A stretch of DNA of 64,000 nt from Actinomycetota bacterium. Lineage in GTDB: Bacteria; Actinomycetota; Acidimicrobiia; Acidimicrobiales; Ilumatobacteraceae. The notes below the pieces were generated by a model that was not told the DNA's origin, searched no databases, and saw only the letters and a program-made list of their open reading frames with translations. The DNA lies in contig SXYT01000076.1 of the NCBI GenBank assembly GCA_005788205.1, forward strand, positions 1 to 64,000, given 5' to 3'. Made by a program: the position numbers and the translations under genes. Below, in pieces: positions 1 through 7,503 of the stretch. How positions within the stretch are numbered: the first letter of the stretch is position 1; each line of letters begins with the position of its first letter.

Positions 1-917
1 CGCAGCCACTGCACCGCGGCGCCGGTGACGAAGATCGAACCCTCGAGCGCGTAGACGGGGCCGTCGCCGAGGTCCCACGCGACGGTCGTGAGCATCCCGT
101 CTGTCGGCTCCGGGCAGGACGACCCGACGTTCAGCAGGACGAAACTGCCGGTGCCGTACGTGTTCTTCGCCGTCCCCACGGTCGTGCAGCCCTGGCCGAA
201 GAGAGCGGCCTGCTGGTCACCGGCGATGCCCGAGATGGGGATCCCGTCAGCGAGACCGGGGACCGACGAGGTCAGGCCGAAACGCCCGCTCGACGGCCGC
301 ACCTCGGGAAGCGTGCGTTCCGGCACGCCGAGCAGCCCGCACATCTCGCTGCTCCACGTCATCGAGCGGATGTCGAACAGCATCGTGCGGCTCGCGTTGC
401 TGGGGTCAGTGGCGAACTCCCGCCCGTCCGTGAGTTTCCAGACGATCCACGCGTCCACCGTGCCGATCGCGATGTGCTCCGCCGGCGGCATGTCGTTGTT
501 GCCGAGCAGCCATGCCGCCTTCGTCCCCGAGAAGTACGGGTCGAGCACGAGGCCGGTGGTGCGCCGGACGAGCGGCAGGTGCGGGGCGAGCTCCGCGCAT
601 CTCGCGGCAGTGCGCCGGTCCTGCCACACGATCGCGCGGGCGAGCGGAGTGCCCGTGCGCCTGTCCCATGCCACCACCGTCTCGCGCTGGTTCGTGATGC
701 CGATGGCCGCGACCGAGTCCCCGGTGCGTGCGGTGACATCGGCGAGCGTCGCGGCGACTGCATCCCAGATCTCCGATGCGTCGTGCTCCACCCATCCCGG
801 ACGGGGGAAGTGCTGGGTGAACTCGCGGTAGGAGGAGATCGACGGCCGGCCGTCGTCGAACACCGCCCGGGTGCGCACACCCGTCGTGCCTGCATCGATC
901 GCCAGTACTGCTGTCAT
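1..917 (-). CDS. glpK: Glycerol kinase, truncated by the window edge
   Basis: Cytoplasmic FGGY-family kinase that phosphorylates glycerol to sn-glycerol 3-phosphate with ATP. Only the N-terminal ~305 residues (of about 500 usual) lie in the window; the 3' end runs off the left edge. The N-terminus carries the phosphate-binding loop AIDAGTTGVRTRA, followed by the kinase-typical strings TNQRET (about residues 50-60), VWQDRRTA and LDPYFSGTK. The ATG at 917 is preceded by a clear Shine-Dalgarno (CGGAGGG, minus strand) about 6 nt upstream, so this mRNA is leadered. It lies 37 bp downstream of the inositol-phosphatase gene on the same strand and may share its transcript. Family assignment is firm. 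Confidence 0.95.
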   Translation of the reverse strand, partial: MTAVLAIDAGTTGVRTRAVFDDGRPSISSYREFTQHFPRPGWVEHDASEIWDAVAATLADVTARTGDSVAAIGITNQRETVVAWDRRTGTPLARAIVWQDRRTAARCAELAPHLPLVRRTTGLVLDPYFSGTKAAWLLGNNDMPPAEHIAIGTVDAWIVWKLTDGREFATDPSNASRTMLFDIRSMTWSSEMCGLLGVPERTLPEVRPSSGRFGLTSSVPGLADGIPISGIAGDQQAALFGQGCTTVGTAKNTYGTGSFVLLNVGSSCPEPTDGMLTTVAWDLGDGPVYALEGSIFVTGAAVQWL

Positions 918-954
918 GTGTGACCCTCCGTCGTGTCCCGTCCGGCCGCCGTGC

Positions 955-1734
955 TCACGCCGTCCGTGCCGCGTCGTGCAGTTCCATGATGCCCCTGTGG
1001 ATCGACGGGGGGGCCGCGAGGACCTCGGCCGCCGTCACGGGACCACCGGAGAAGTCCGTCACGAGGCACCCGGCCTCGGTGAGCACCAGCCAGGCGGCCA
1101 TGATGTCCCACGAGTTGAGCCCGGCCTCCAGGTATGCGTCGAGCCGGCCGCATGCCACGAAGCACATGTCGACCGACGCTGCGCCGAGCCTGCGGATGTC
1201 GCGCACCCGGCCGACCATGTTCGCCACCGTCCGCCCGTGTGCGGCACGGGCCGCGGGGTCATAACCGAACCCCGTCGCGAGGAGAGCATCAGCGACGGAC
1301 GTGACATCGCGCGGTGAGATGCGCACGCCGTTCAGGAATGCGCCGTCACCCCGGGAGGCGGTGAACATCTCGTCGAGCACCGGCAGGTAGACGGCGCCGG
1401 CAAGCGGGCCGTCCGTGTCGCGCGCACCGATCGACACCGACCACGTGGGGAGACCGAAGAAGTAGTTGGCCGTGCCGTCGATCGGGTCGACGTGCCATTC
1501 CACACCGCTGGTGCCGGGCCGCGAGGCGCCCTCCTCGCCGACGACGGCATCATCGGGGCGGGCAGACACAAGTCCGTCGACAATCTCGCGTTCGCACAGC
1601 CGGTCGTACCGCGTGACGATGTCCGTGGGGGAGGACTTGGCGGACTCGCCGAGATCGCCGCTGCGCCGCCCCTCGAGTGCGGTGAGCCCCGCCCGGCGGG
1701 CGAGAGACTCCGCGACACCGACAAGGGTGGTCAT
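955..1734 (-). CDS. Inositol monophosphatase family protein
   Basis: Mg2+-dependent phosphomonoesterase of the inositol-monophosphatase superfamily (SuhB/HisN/IMPase type), about 259 residues, usual length. Visible metal-site motifs: VVGEEG (first Glu), the signature DPIDGTANY near residue 80, and NSWDIMAAW (the WD motif) near residue 200. Family members dephosphorylate inositol phosphate, histidinol phosphate or similar; the sequence alone does not fix the substrate. An inositol role would fit the phosphatidylinositol genes at 43.5-48.8 kb, but that is inference. The ATG at 1734 overlaps the stop of the upstream membrane-protein gene (TGA at 1733-1731), implying translational coupling. An ATG further upstream (1758) would overlap that gene by 28 bp and looks less likely. 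Confidence 0.88.
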   Translation of the reverse strand: MTTLVGVAESLARRAGLTALEGRRSGDLGESAKSSPTDIVTRYDRLCEREIVDGLVSARPDDAVVGEEGASRPGTSGVEWHVDPIDGTANYFFGLPTWSVSIGARDTDGPLAGAVYLPVLDEMFTASRGDGAFLNGVRISPRDVTSVADALLATGFGYDPAARAAHGRTVANMVGRVRDIRRLGAASVDMCFVACGRLDAYLEAGLNSWDIMAAWLVLTEAGCLVTDFSGGPVTAAEVLAAPPSIHRGIMELHDAARTA

Positions 1735-1994
1735 CGACCGTCGTCCAGCTCTCGCCATTCCCCGAGGGCACGCAGCACGAGCACTGCGACGATCGCCGCA
1801 CCCCCGGCGAACATGACTGCCCCCATGAGGATCCCCAACCCGAGCGGGAGGCCGCAGTCACCGCTGCACTGGACGTCAACTGTGCCGTACCCGATCAGTG
1901 CGCCCGCCGCCCCGGTGACGATGATCGCGACAAAAGCGAGGATGCGGGCGGTCCCGGAGGGCAGCGCGGAGAGGGGGGATTCCTGGTCGGTCAC
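1731..1994 (-). CDS. Small two-helix membrane protein, unknown function
   Basis: About 87 residues with two hydrophobic helices: one around ILAFVAIIVTGAAGALIGYG and one around GILMGAVMFAGGAAIVAVLVL, separated by a short loop with two cysteines (VQCSGDCG). I do not recognise a family. The GTG at 1994 is chosen because TACGAT (2007-2002 on the minus strand) lies exactly 7 nt before it, the leaderless geometry seen repeatedly here; the ATG at 2003 overlaps that hexamer and would not be transcribed from it. It heads a probable minus-strand unit with the inositol phosphatase and perhaps glpK, divergent from dinB. Confidence 0.6.
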   Translation of the reverse strand: MTDQESPLSALPSGTARILAFVAIIVTGAAGALIGYGTVDVQCSGDCGLPLGLGILMGAVMFAGGAAIVAVLVLRALGEWRELDDGR

Positions 1995-2001
1995 GCGGTT
2001 C

Positions 2002-2007
2002 ATCGTA
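2002..2007 (-). promoter_or_regulatory. Candidate -10 box (TACGAT), leaderless
   Basis: TACGAT read on the minus strand, 7 nt before the GTG at 1994. No good -35 is visible. The placement predicts a transcript starting at or next to the start codon. Confidence 0.5.
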
Positions 2008-2030
2008 GGCGCGCCGCCACAGGAGTGAAC

Positions 2031-2036
2031 TAGCGT
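2031..2036 (+). promoter_or_regulatory. Candidate -10 box (TAGCGT) for dinB
   Basis: TAGCGT ends 10 nt before the dinB GTG at 2047, implying a leader of only about 3 nt. Back-to-back with the minus-strand TACGAT at 2002-2007. Confidence 0.4.
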
Positions 2037-2046
2037 CCCCTGTGCT

Positions 2047-3300
2047 GTGACCGGGTTGCGTTCCATCCTCCACGTGGACATGGATGCGTTCTACGTGTCG
2101 GTGGAGCTCCTTCGCAGGCCGGAACTGCGCGGACGGCCCGTCGTTGTGGGCGGGGATGCCGCACGTGGGGTCGTTGCCGCCGCCTCGTACGAGGCCCGAC
2201 GGTTCGGGGTGCACTCCGCGATGGCGTCGTCGCGGGCGCGTGCACTCTGTCCCGACGCCGTCTTCATCGCCCCGGACATGGGTCTGTACCTGGAGGTCAG
2301 CGCACGCCTGCACGAGATCTTCTGCTCGTTCACGCCCCTCGTCGAGCAGATCTCCGTCGACGAGGCATTCCTCGACGTCACCGGTGCGGGGATGCTCCTC
2401 GGTGACGCGGTGCAGATCGCGTGGGACCTGCGCGAATCGGTCCGCCGGAACGAGTCGCTCACGTGCAGCGTGGGCATCGCCCCGAACAAGTTCCTCGCCA
2501 AGCTCGCGAGCGAGCACGCCAAGCCGCGCGCGACCGGGAGCGGCATCGAGGAGGGGCACAAGGTCCACGAGGTGCGCCAGGGGGACGAGATCGCGTTCCT
2601 GCACCGGTTGCCCGTCTCGTCCCTGTGGGGCGTGGGGCCGGTCACACAGGCCAAGCTCGAGGATCTCGGGATCCGCACCGTCGAGCAACTCGCCTCAGTG
2701 GACGAGCAACTGCTCCGCCGGGTCGTGGGTGACGCGCACGGCTCGCATCTCCACCGGCTGGCCCACGGTGTCGACGACAGGTCGGTGGAGCCGGAGCGCA
2801 TCGCGAAGTCCATCGGCAATGAGGAGACGTTCGGGCGCGATCTCGTCACCCACGACGAGATGCATGCCCAGCTGGTCAGGCTCTGCGACTCGGTCGCCCG
2901 CAGGACGAGAGCCGCAGGGGTTGCTGCCGGCACGATGCTGCTGAAGGTGAAGTTCTCCACATTCGAGACCGTCACCAGGTCGGTCACCCCCGCGGTCCCG
3001 GTGACCTCGGGACCCGCCATGGTGGCGGCGCTGGGCCCGGCGCTGGCGGGCATCGACCCTTCCCGGGGAGTCCGCCTTCTCGGGGTCCATGCCCAGAGGC
3101 TGGGACTCAGCTCAGAGGCGCCGATGCGCTTGTTCGACGAGGACGACGACCCTGTGGAGGCTCTCGAGCGGGACTGGTCACCGGCAAGCCGCGCTGTCGA
3201 CTCCATCATCGACAAGTTCGGGTCCGGCGCAATCGGTCCCGCGAGCGTCATGGGGCAGCGTCGACCGGGTGAGTCACCGTTCGGGCCGGAGTCCGGCTGA
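2047..3300 (+). CDS. dinB: DNA polymerase IV (Y-family translesion polymerase)
   Basis: Error-prone Y-family DNA polymerase that extends past damaged template bases. 417 residues. Motifs in order: HVDMDAFYVSVE at residues 9-20 (first catalytic Asp), the palm motif SVDEAFLDV with Asp105/Glu106, the CSVGIAPNKFLAKLAS block, the helix-hairpin-helix region (SSLWGVGPVTQAKLEDLGI), and a C-terminal little-finger domain. APMRLF near residue 360 resembles a sliding-clamp-binding peptide (inference). The GTG at 2047 is the first usable start after the TAGCGT hexamer. The C-terminal ~30 residues are Gly/Pro-rich and probably disordered. Divergent from the minus-strand cluster. Confidence 0.93.
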   Translation: MTGLRSILHVDMDAFYVSVELLRRPELRGRPVVVGGDAARGVVAAASYEARRFGVHSAMASSRARALCPDAVFIAPDMGLYLEVSARLHEIFCSFTPLVEQISVDEAFLDVTGAGMLLGDAVQIAWDLRESVRRNESLTCSVGIAPNKFLAKLASEHAKPRATGSGIEEGHKVHEVRQGDEIAFLHRLPVSSLWGVGPVTQAKLEDLGIRTVEQLASVDEQLLRRVVGDAHGSHLHRLAHGVDDRSVEPERIAKSIGNEETFGRDLVTHDEMHAQLVRLCDSVARRTRAAGVAAGTMLLKVKFSTFETVTRSVTPAVPVTSGPAMVAALGPALAGIDPSRGVRLLGVHAQRLGLSSEAPMRLFDEDDDPVEALERDWSPASRAVDSIIDKFGSGAIGPASVMGQRRPGESPFGPESG

Positions 3301-3340
3301 GTGCATTGCCTTTGGCCCCCCGCGGTGAGAGACTGTGGAC

Positions 3341-3682
3341 GTGCCATTGTCAGACGAAGAACAGAGGATCCTCCGCGAGATCGAGGAGAACCTGAAGACC
3401 GACGAGCGTTTCGCCCAGAAGGTCTCGGGGCCCGGGAGCATGTACTCAGGGGCGGTGCGCACGGTGAAGCGCGCCACGTTCGGTCTCGTCGTCGGTCTCG
3501 TCGCCATGGTTCTCGCGTTGCGCGTGCACTTTCTCTTCGCGTTCGTCGTGTTCGCAGGGATGCTGGCGCTCACCCTCTTGATCGAGAGCCAGTTGCGCAT
3601 GCTCGGCCGTGTCGGTGCGCGCGACCTCGCGCAGAACCTGCGCACCCCGCGCATCCGCCGCGACGACACAGACAAGTCCTGA
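3341..3682 (+). CDS. DUF3040 family membrane protein
   Basis: About 113 residues. The N-terminus MPLSDEEQRILREIEENL is the hallmark of the actinobacterial DUF3040 family, whose function is unknown. It is followed by a helical amphipathic segment (LKTDERFAQKV) and two transmembrane helices (LVVGLVAMVLALRVHFLF and FVVFAGMLALTLLI), then a basic tail. The GTG at 3341 is chosen because it yields the family-typical MPLS start; a GTG at 3335 would add two residues. GAGACT (3329-3334) lies 6 nt upstream and could be a weak leaderless -10 box. Confidence 0.82.
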   Translation: MPLSDEEQRILREIEENLKTDERFAQKVSGPGSMYSGAVRTVKRATFGLVVGLVAMVLALRVHFLFAFVVFAGMLALTLLIESQLRMLGRVGARDLAQNLRTPRIRRDDTDKS

Positions 3683-3729
3683 GCCGCCCGCCCGTGTCCG
3701 CAGACGCTCGCGGCTGGGTCCTGTGTCGC

Positions 3730-3735
3730 TACCCT
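3730..3735 (+). promoter_or_regulatory. Candidate -10 box (TACCCT), leaderless
   Basis: TACCCT followed by exactly 6 nt and the ATG at 3742; no Shine-Dalgarno is visible in between. It would start a transcript at the ATG of the small hypothetical gene and possibly the HNH gene downstream. Confidence 0.5.
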
Positions 3736-3741
3736 GTGCCC

Positions 3742-4032
3742 ATGTCGTCTTCGCCCGCTGGACTGGTCACGCCGCGGGTCATCGGCGCCGTTGCCGCCCG
3801 GCCGTGGTTGTGGACGACCGCTGTCAGCCAGGTGTTCCGCTTGGCGCGGAGGGGCTGGTGGCACCGGCCGCCGTTTCTCCCGCTGCCCGGTGCCGCGTAC
3901 CTGGAGTTCCGCCTGACGACCCAGTACGGCGGGGGCGAGGTCCGCGCCGGACGGCGTGCGTCCGCCACGGATGTGGTGGACTATCTGACATGGTGCAGGA
4001 ACTGGGACAAATCCGCAGGGCGGTCGCGATGA
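3742..4032 (+). CDS. Small hypothetical protein
   Basis: 96 residues, basic, with one moderately hydrophobic region in the middle (PFLPLPGAAYLEFRL) and a tryptophan-rich stretch (RPWLWTTAVSQVFRLARRGWW). The pattern, an amphipathic basic W-rich N-half before a short globular part, is typical of small actinobacterial proteins of unknown function; I recognise no domain. It sits in the same orientation as dinB, DUF3040 and the HNH gene, 64 bp before the latter. Confidence 0.6.
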   Translation: MSSSPAGLVTPRVIGAVAARPWLWTTAVSQVFRLARRGWWHRPPFLPLPGAAYLEFRLTTQYGGGEVRAGRRASATDVVDYLTWCRNWDKSAGRSR

Positions 4033-4096
4033 TGTCGCGCCTGGCCCACGCGTCCTGCCTGACGACCGCAAGTACGACCGGCGTGCGGAGATAGCA

Positions 4097-4594
4097 ATGC
4101 GGAGCGCGCTCGTACTAAACGCCACGTACGAACCGCTCAGCGTCGTGTCATCCCGTCGTGCGATCTGTCTCGTCCTGTGCGACAAGGCGGACATCGTCGA
4201 GGACGACGGCTCCACCGTGCACTCGGAGCGGCTGACAATGGCGGCCCCGCTCGTGATTCGTCTGAGGTACGTGGTGAAGGTGCCCTACAACCGGCACACG
4301 GCCATGTCCCGTCGTGCAGTGTTCGCGCGGGACAACCATCGGTGCGGTTACTGCGGGGGCCACGCCGACTCCATCGACCACGTTCTGCCGCGGTCACGTG
4401 GCGGCAAGAACGTGTGGGAGAACGTCATCGCGGCGTGTCGGCCCTGCAACCTCAACAAGAGGGACAGGACCCCCGAGGAAGCAGGCATGCGCCTCCACAA
4501 CCACCCACGGGCGCCGCGCGAGCTGTCGTGGATCGTGTTCGCAGTGCCGCGGGTGCCGGAGGAGTGGAAGCCCTACCTGGCGCAGGCGAGTTGA
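4097..4594 (+). CDS. HNH endonuclease family protein
   Basis: 165 residues with a C-terminal HNH nuclease fold: zinc ligands CGYC (about residues 82-85) and CRPC, and catalytic SIDHVLPRSRGG followed by WENVIAACRPCNLNKRDRTP, the His-Asn-His metal finger. The N-terminal ~70 residues (ALVLNATYEPLSVV) match the conserved stand-alone HNH proteins found as housekeeping genes in many actinobacteria, not restriction or homing nucleases. The biological role of that group is not established. The ATG at 4097 has GCGGAG about 6 nt upstream. No mobile-element features surround it. Confidence 0.88.
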   Translation: MRSALVLNATYEPLSVVSSRRAICLVLCDKADIVEDDGSTVHSERLTMAAPLVIRLRYVVKVPYNRHTAMSRRAVFARDNHRCGYCGGHADSIDHVLPRSRGGKNVWENVIAACRPCNLNKRDRTPEEAGMRLHNHPRAPRELSWIVFAVPRVPEEWKPYLAQAS

Positions 4595-4612
4595 GCGCCC
4601 CGAGCTGTCGTC

Positions 4613-5266
4613 GTGGCTGAGTGGAAGACGCAGCGTTGGGAGGGCCCGGCGGGGGAGTTTCACGGGTCAGACCCAGAGCCGGTGCGTGCCGTCAGATGGG
4701 TGAGGGTCTCCCGCCCCGCGATCGTCCTCGGGTCGACCCAGCCCGCCGCTGACATCGACGTGGCCGCAGCCGGGCGTCTTGGTATCGACGTGGCGAGGAG
4801 GCGCAGCGGGGGAGGTGCGGTGTACCTGCACCCGGACGATTCGGTGTGGGTCGACATCACCATCCCCCACGATGACGAACTCTGGGTCGACGACGTCACC
4901 CGGAGCATGCTCTGGGTCGGTGCCGCGTTCACCTCCGTTCTCGGGCAGTCGTTCCCGGTCGGAGCCGTCGCCGTGCATGACGGACCGTTCAGTGCGGGGG
5001 TGCTGGCGCGTGCCTATTGCTTTGCTGGTCTTGCGCCGGGCGAGGTGACTGCGGGGGGTGCCAAGCTCGTCGGGGTCAGCCAACGACGAGGGCGCGACGG
5101 TGCGCGGATGCAGTGCGTGGTGTATCGCCAGCTCGACCCGGCTGCCTTCGCGCCGTGCTTCGCGGACGGGGAGATCTCGTCGGCCGTGCGCGAGGTGCCG
5201 GTTGCGGTCGCACCGGTCGCACCGTCAGCGCTTCTCGACGACCTTCTCGCCGTCCTGGCGCGCTGA
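4613..5266 (+). CDS. Lipoate-protein ligase A-like protein (BPL/LplA/LipB fold)
   Basis: 217 residues of the biotin/lipoate ligase fold. Seen: RRSGGGAVY (the LplA-type RRxSGGGxVxH region, here with Tyr in place of the usual His), and AGGAKLVGVSQRR, which resembles the substrate-binding segment around the catalytic Lys of lipoate ligases. It would attach lipoate or octanoate to 2-oxoacid dehydrogenase or glycine-cleavage subunits, but it could be an octanoyltransferase-type (LipM/LipL) enzyme instead. It starts at GTG 4613, 18 bp after the HNH gene. Family placement is firm; the exact reaction is not. Confidence 0.75.
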   Translation: MAEWKTQRWEGPAGEFHGSDPEPVRAVRWVRVSRPAIVLGSTQPAADIDVAAAGRLGIDVARRRSGGGAVYLHPDDSVWVDITIPHDDELWVDDVTRSMLWVGAAFTSVLGQSFPVGAVAVHDGPFSAGVLARAYCFAGLAPGEVTAGGAKLVGVSQRRGRDGARMQCVVYRQLDPAAFAPCFADGEISSAVREVPVAVAPVAPSALLDDLLAVLAR

Positions 5267-5411
5267 GTCCCTCCCTCGCGCGGGGCGGGGTCACCCCATC
5301 GTCAGCGTTGCCTTCACTGCCGATTGGTGCTCACGCATCGGCCGCACAACCCGCCTTTCGTGAACCCCGCGACCGTGTCAGCCCTGTTCTGGTCGGGGAG
5401 GTGGGGGGAAG

Positions 5412-5456
5412 AGTGGCGCAAAGTGGGGTCAAGTGGTTGACAGTGGGGAGTAGTGG
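5412..5456 (+). promoter_or_regulatory. MraZ operator: five AGTGG repeats, 10-bp period
   Basis: AGTGG occurs at 5412, 5422, 5432, 5442 and 5452, exactly one helical turn apart, directly upstream of mraZ. Known MraZ operators are tandem short G-rich repeats (TGGGN in Escherichia coli, AAAGTGG-like in Mycoplasma) spaced 10 bp apart, so autoregulation of the cluster by MraZ is a strong inference. The array overlaps the -35 box. Confidence 0.82.
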
Positions 5457-5465
5457 GGCTAATGT
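5437..5465 (+). promoter_or_regulatory. Promoter of the dcw cluster (TTGACA-17-TAATGT)
   Basis: TTGACA at 5437-5442 and TAATGT at 5460-5465 with a 17-bp spacer: the best sigma-70-type promoter in the window. The start point would be near 5471-5473, giving a leader of about 40 nt before mraZ. The -35 lies in the third and fourth AGTGG repeats. Confidence 0.75.
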
Positions 5466-5469
5466 CACA

Positions 5470-5500
5470 CCCTGACAGGGCGGTCTTCGCCCGGTCAGGG
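5470..5500 (+). promoter_or_regulatory. Leader hairpin overlapping the mraZ Shine-Dalgarno
   Basis: Arms 5470-5482 (CCCTGACAGGGCG) and 5488-5500 (CGCCCGGTCAGGG) pair over 13 positions with one A-G mismatch around a 5-nt loop. The 3' arm ends in GGG that begins the mraZ Shine-Dalgarno GGGAGG (5498-5503), so folding could limit initiation. Confidence 0.55.
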
Positions 5501-5510
5501 AGGCGGAGAA

Positions 5511-5927
5511 GTGTTCGTTGGGGCGCACGAGAGGCAGCTCGACCCGAAGGGTCGCATCGCCCTGCCCGCGCCGTACCGCCCCCGACTCGAGCCCCGCTGT
5601 TATCTCGCCTTCGGCCGGGACAAGTGCATCGACGTGATGACCGCCGAGGCCTTCGAGCTCCTCGGCCAGGAGGCTGTCGAGAAAGTGAAGAAGGGCGAGA
5701 TGAGCCGTGCCGAGCAGCGCGCCCTGGCCTTCAACTCCGTCGAAGTCGTGATCGATGCCCAGGGCAGGATCAACCTCTCCGAGGAGTTCCGCGCCTATGC
5801 GGGGCTCATGCTCAATTCCAGGATCGTCGTGGCCGGCTCGTTCGACCGCGTCGAGATCTGGGACCCCGCCCGTTACGAGCGCGTTGCGCTCGAGGGCACC
5901 GAACAGATCGCAGGAGCGGACGCGTGA
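5511..5927 (+). CDS. mraZ: Transcriptional regulator MraZ
   Basis: 138-residue DNA-binding protein made of two SpoVT/AbrB-type swapped-hairpin half-domains, signatures DPKGRIALPAPYR near residue 10 and DAQGRINLSEEFR near residue 85. The family forms ring-shaped oligomers that bind tandem repeats ahead of mraZ and repress the dcw cluster. The five AGTGG repeats at 5412-5456 are its evident target. It starts at GTG 5511, with GGGAGG 7 nt upstream; it is the first gene of the cluster as usual. 173 bp separate it from rsmH, an unusually large gap for this cluster. Confidence 0.95.
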   Translation: MFVGAHERQLDPKGRIALPAPYRPRLEPRCYLAFGRDKCIDVMTAEAFELLGQEAVEKVKKGEMSRAEQRALAFNSVEVVIDAQGRINLSEEFRAYAGLMLNSRIVVAGSFDRVEIWDPARYERVALEGTEQIAGADA

Positions 5928-6100
5928 TCCATCATGGCGCCAACTCCCGCACAACACACCGAGGACCTTCGGTCTTCGGCAGTCTCCCGGACGACACGGT
6001 GGTCAGCTCCAACTCCGCCCGCTGTCATCGCGTCTGCACCGGGGAGAAATCCGGGCAGCATTTGCCGTCCGGGAGGCTGCCGAGGGCCGAGGGATGCCCG
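5928..6100 (+). ncRNA. Structured mraZ-rsmH spacer, possible cis-regulatory RNA
   Basis: 173 bp with no supported ORF. Small hairpins are visible: GACC/GGTC at 5964-5967/5971-5974 and GGCAGC/GCTGCC at 6054-6059/6076-6081, the latter ending about 20 nt before the rsmH ATG. A conserved actinobacterial mraW RNA motif is known in this position ahead of rsmH (mraW); I could not confirm its consensus here. Confidence 0.35.
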
Positions 6101-7048
6101 ATGAGCAACGGGTTCTCCCATGCCCCGGTCATGCTCGAGGAGATCCTCGGGGTGTTTCAGGGGATGGATACCGGCGTCTTCGTCGACGCCACGCTCGGTG
6201 GGGCCGGCCATGCGGCCGCCGTGCTGGCCGCGCACCCCGGTGTGACACTTCTCGGCATCGACCAGGACGATGCGGCGCTCGCCGCCGCGGCGTCCCGTCT
6301 GGATGCGGCAGGTCTTGGCGGGCGCGCCGCCCTCCGGCGCGCCCGCGTCGAAACCGTGGGTCAAGTGGTGGAAGGAGAGGGCATCGGCGTGGTGGCCGGT
6401 GCCCTCTTCGACCTCGGCGTGTCCTCACCCCAGTTCGACGTCGCCGAGCGGGGTTTCTCCTACAGGCACGATGCCGCCCTCGACATGCGGATGGACAGGT
6501 CGCGCACCCTCACGGCCGCGACCGTCGTCAACACCTATGACACCGACTCCCTCGCACGGATCATCGGTGAGAACTCCGACGAACGGTTTGCCGGCCGCAT
6601 TGCCCGCGCCATCGTGGCGAACAGGCCTGTCCGCGGGACCGCCCACCTGTCCGAGATCGTGACCGCGGCGATTCCTGCCGCGACACGCCGCCGCGGCGGG
6701 CACCCCGCCACGCGCACGGTCCAGGCCCTGCGCATCGAGGTGAACCAGGAACTCGAGATTCTTCCCGGCGCGCTCAGTGCGGCAATCGCGGTGCTGGCGC
6801 CGGGCGCCCGGCTCGCCGTGCTCTCGTACCATTCGGGCGAGGACCGCATCGTCAAGTCCGTGATGCGCGACGCCGAGACGGGCGGGTGCACCTGCCGGCC
6901 GGGCCTCCCGTGCGGATGCGGGGCAGTGCCCACCGTGCGCAGGGTGAGGGCAAGCCGTGAGGCGACGCCGGCCGAGACCGCCGCGAACCCGCGGGCCGCA
7001 TCTGCACGCCTCCGCGTCGTGGAAAAGACCGAGGGTGCGGTCCGCTGA
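6101..7048 (+). CDS. rsmH: 16S rRNA (cytosine-1402-N4) methyltransferase RsmH
   Basis: 315 residues, full length. Methylates N4 of C1402 in 16S rRNA using S-adenosylmethionine. Opens with HAPVMLEEIL, the family's N-terminal signature, then FVDATLGGAGHAAAVL (SAM loop, about residues 27-42), LFDLGVSSPQFD (catalytic region) and YRHDAALDMRMD, and ends with the conserved LSYHSGEDRIVK block and a cysteine pair cluster (CTCRPGLPCGC). The ATG at 6101 was chosen because the family start is MSNGFSHAPV; the longer open frame upstream is non-coding. Its stop shares 1 bp with the next start (TGATG). Confidence 0.96.
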   Translation: MSNGFSHAPVMLEEILGVFQGMDTGVFVDATLGGAGHAAAVLAAHPGVTLLGIDQDDAALAAAASRLDAAGLGGRAALRRARVETVGQVVEGEGIGVVAGALFDLGVSSPQFDVAERGFSYRHDAALDMRMDRSRTLTAATVVNTYDTDSLARIIGENSDERFAGRIARAIVANRPVRGTAHLSEIVTAAIPAATRRRGGHPATRTVQALRIEVNQELEILPGALSAAIAVLAPGARLAVLSYHSGEDRIVKSVMRDAETGGCTCRPGLPCGCGAVPTVRRVRASREATPAETAANPRAASARLRVVEKTEGAVR

Positions 7049-7503
7049 TGGCGCTCGCACTACGACTTGCATCGGTCCTGCCCGACAGGGACGGGACACG
7101 CCTCACTCTCGTGCCGGCGCGCACCAGGAGGCTGCCCCTGCCCATCGTGATGACGTGCCTCGTCATCATCAGCATGTTCGCGGTGGTGACCCTGACCACG
7201 CACATGGCGAGCCAGCAGATGCGGATCGACAGGCTCAACACCGACATCATCCGTGCGAGGAACAACTACGACAAGCTCCGCGCCGAGCGGGCGAGGTTCC
7301 AGTCCCCCCAGTACCTCACGGACCGCGCGAAGTCGATGGGCATGGTGCCGGGAACCCAGACGAGAATGGTCGAGGTGCCGGTGGATGCCGCAGTCCTCGT
7401 CGCGACGGGGGTCGGCAAGGTCGACTCCGACGTGGCTGACTCGAGGGAGAGCCCGCTGGATGAGTTCGGCCGGATGAAGCGCACCGGCGGGGCCGCCCCG
7501 TGA
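7048..7503 (+). CDS. ftsL: FtsL-like septum protein
   Basis: 151 residues: a short basic N-terminus, one transmembrane helix (about residues 32-52, PIVMTCLVIISMFAVVTL), then a coiled-coil with heptad pattern (MRIDRLNTDIIRARNNYDKLRAERARF) and LTDRAKSMGMV, the FtsL/DivIC-type bitopic layout. FtsL bridges FtsQ/FtsB and FtsWI in the divisome. Sequence conservation of FtsL is low, so the call rests on topology and position between rsmH and ftsI. The start overlaps the rsmH stop and the end overlaps the ftsI GTG. Confidence 0.8.
   Translation: MALALRLASVLPDRDGTRLTLVPARTRRLPLPIVMTCLVIISMFAVVTLTTHMASQQMRIDRLNTDIIRARNNYDKLRAERARFQSPQYLTDRAKSMGMVPGTQTRMVEVPVDAAVLVATGVGKVDSDVADSRESPLDEFGRMKRTGGAAP

Larger units (their letters stand above)
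5267..5510. other. Longest gap; dcw promoter region
   Basis: 244 bp without a gene. The first ~145 bp show no feature I can support. The last 100 bp hold the AGTGG repeat array, a consensus-like promoter and a leader hairpin, described separately. Confidence 0.7.
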
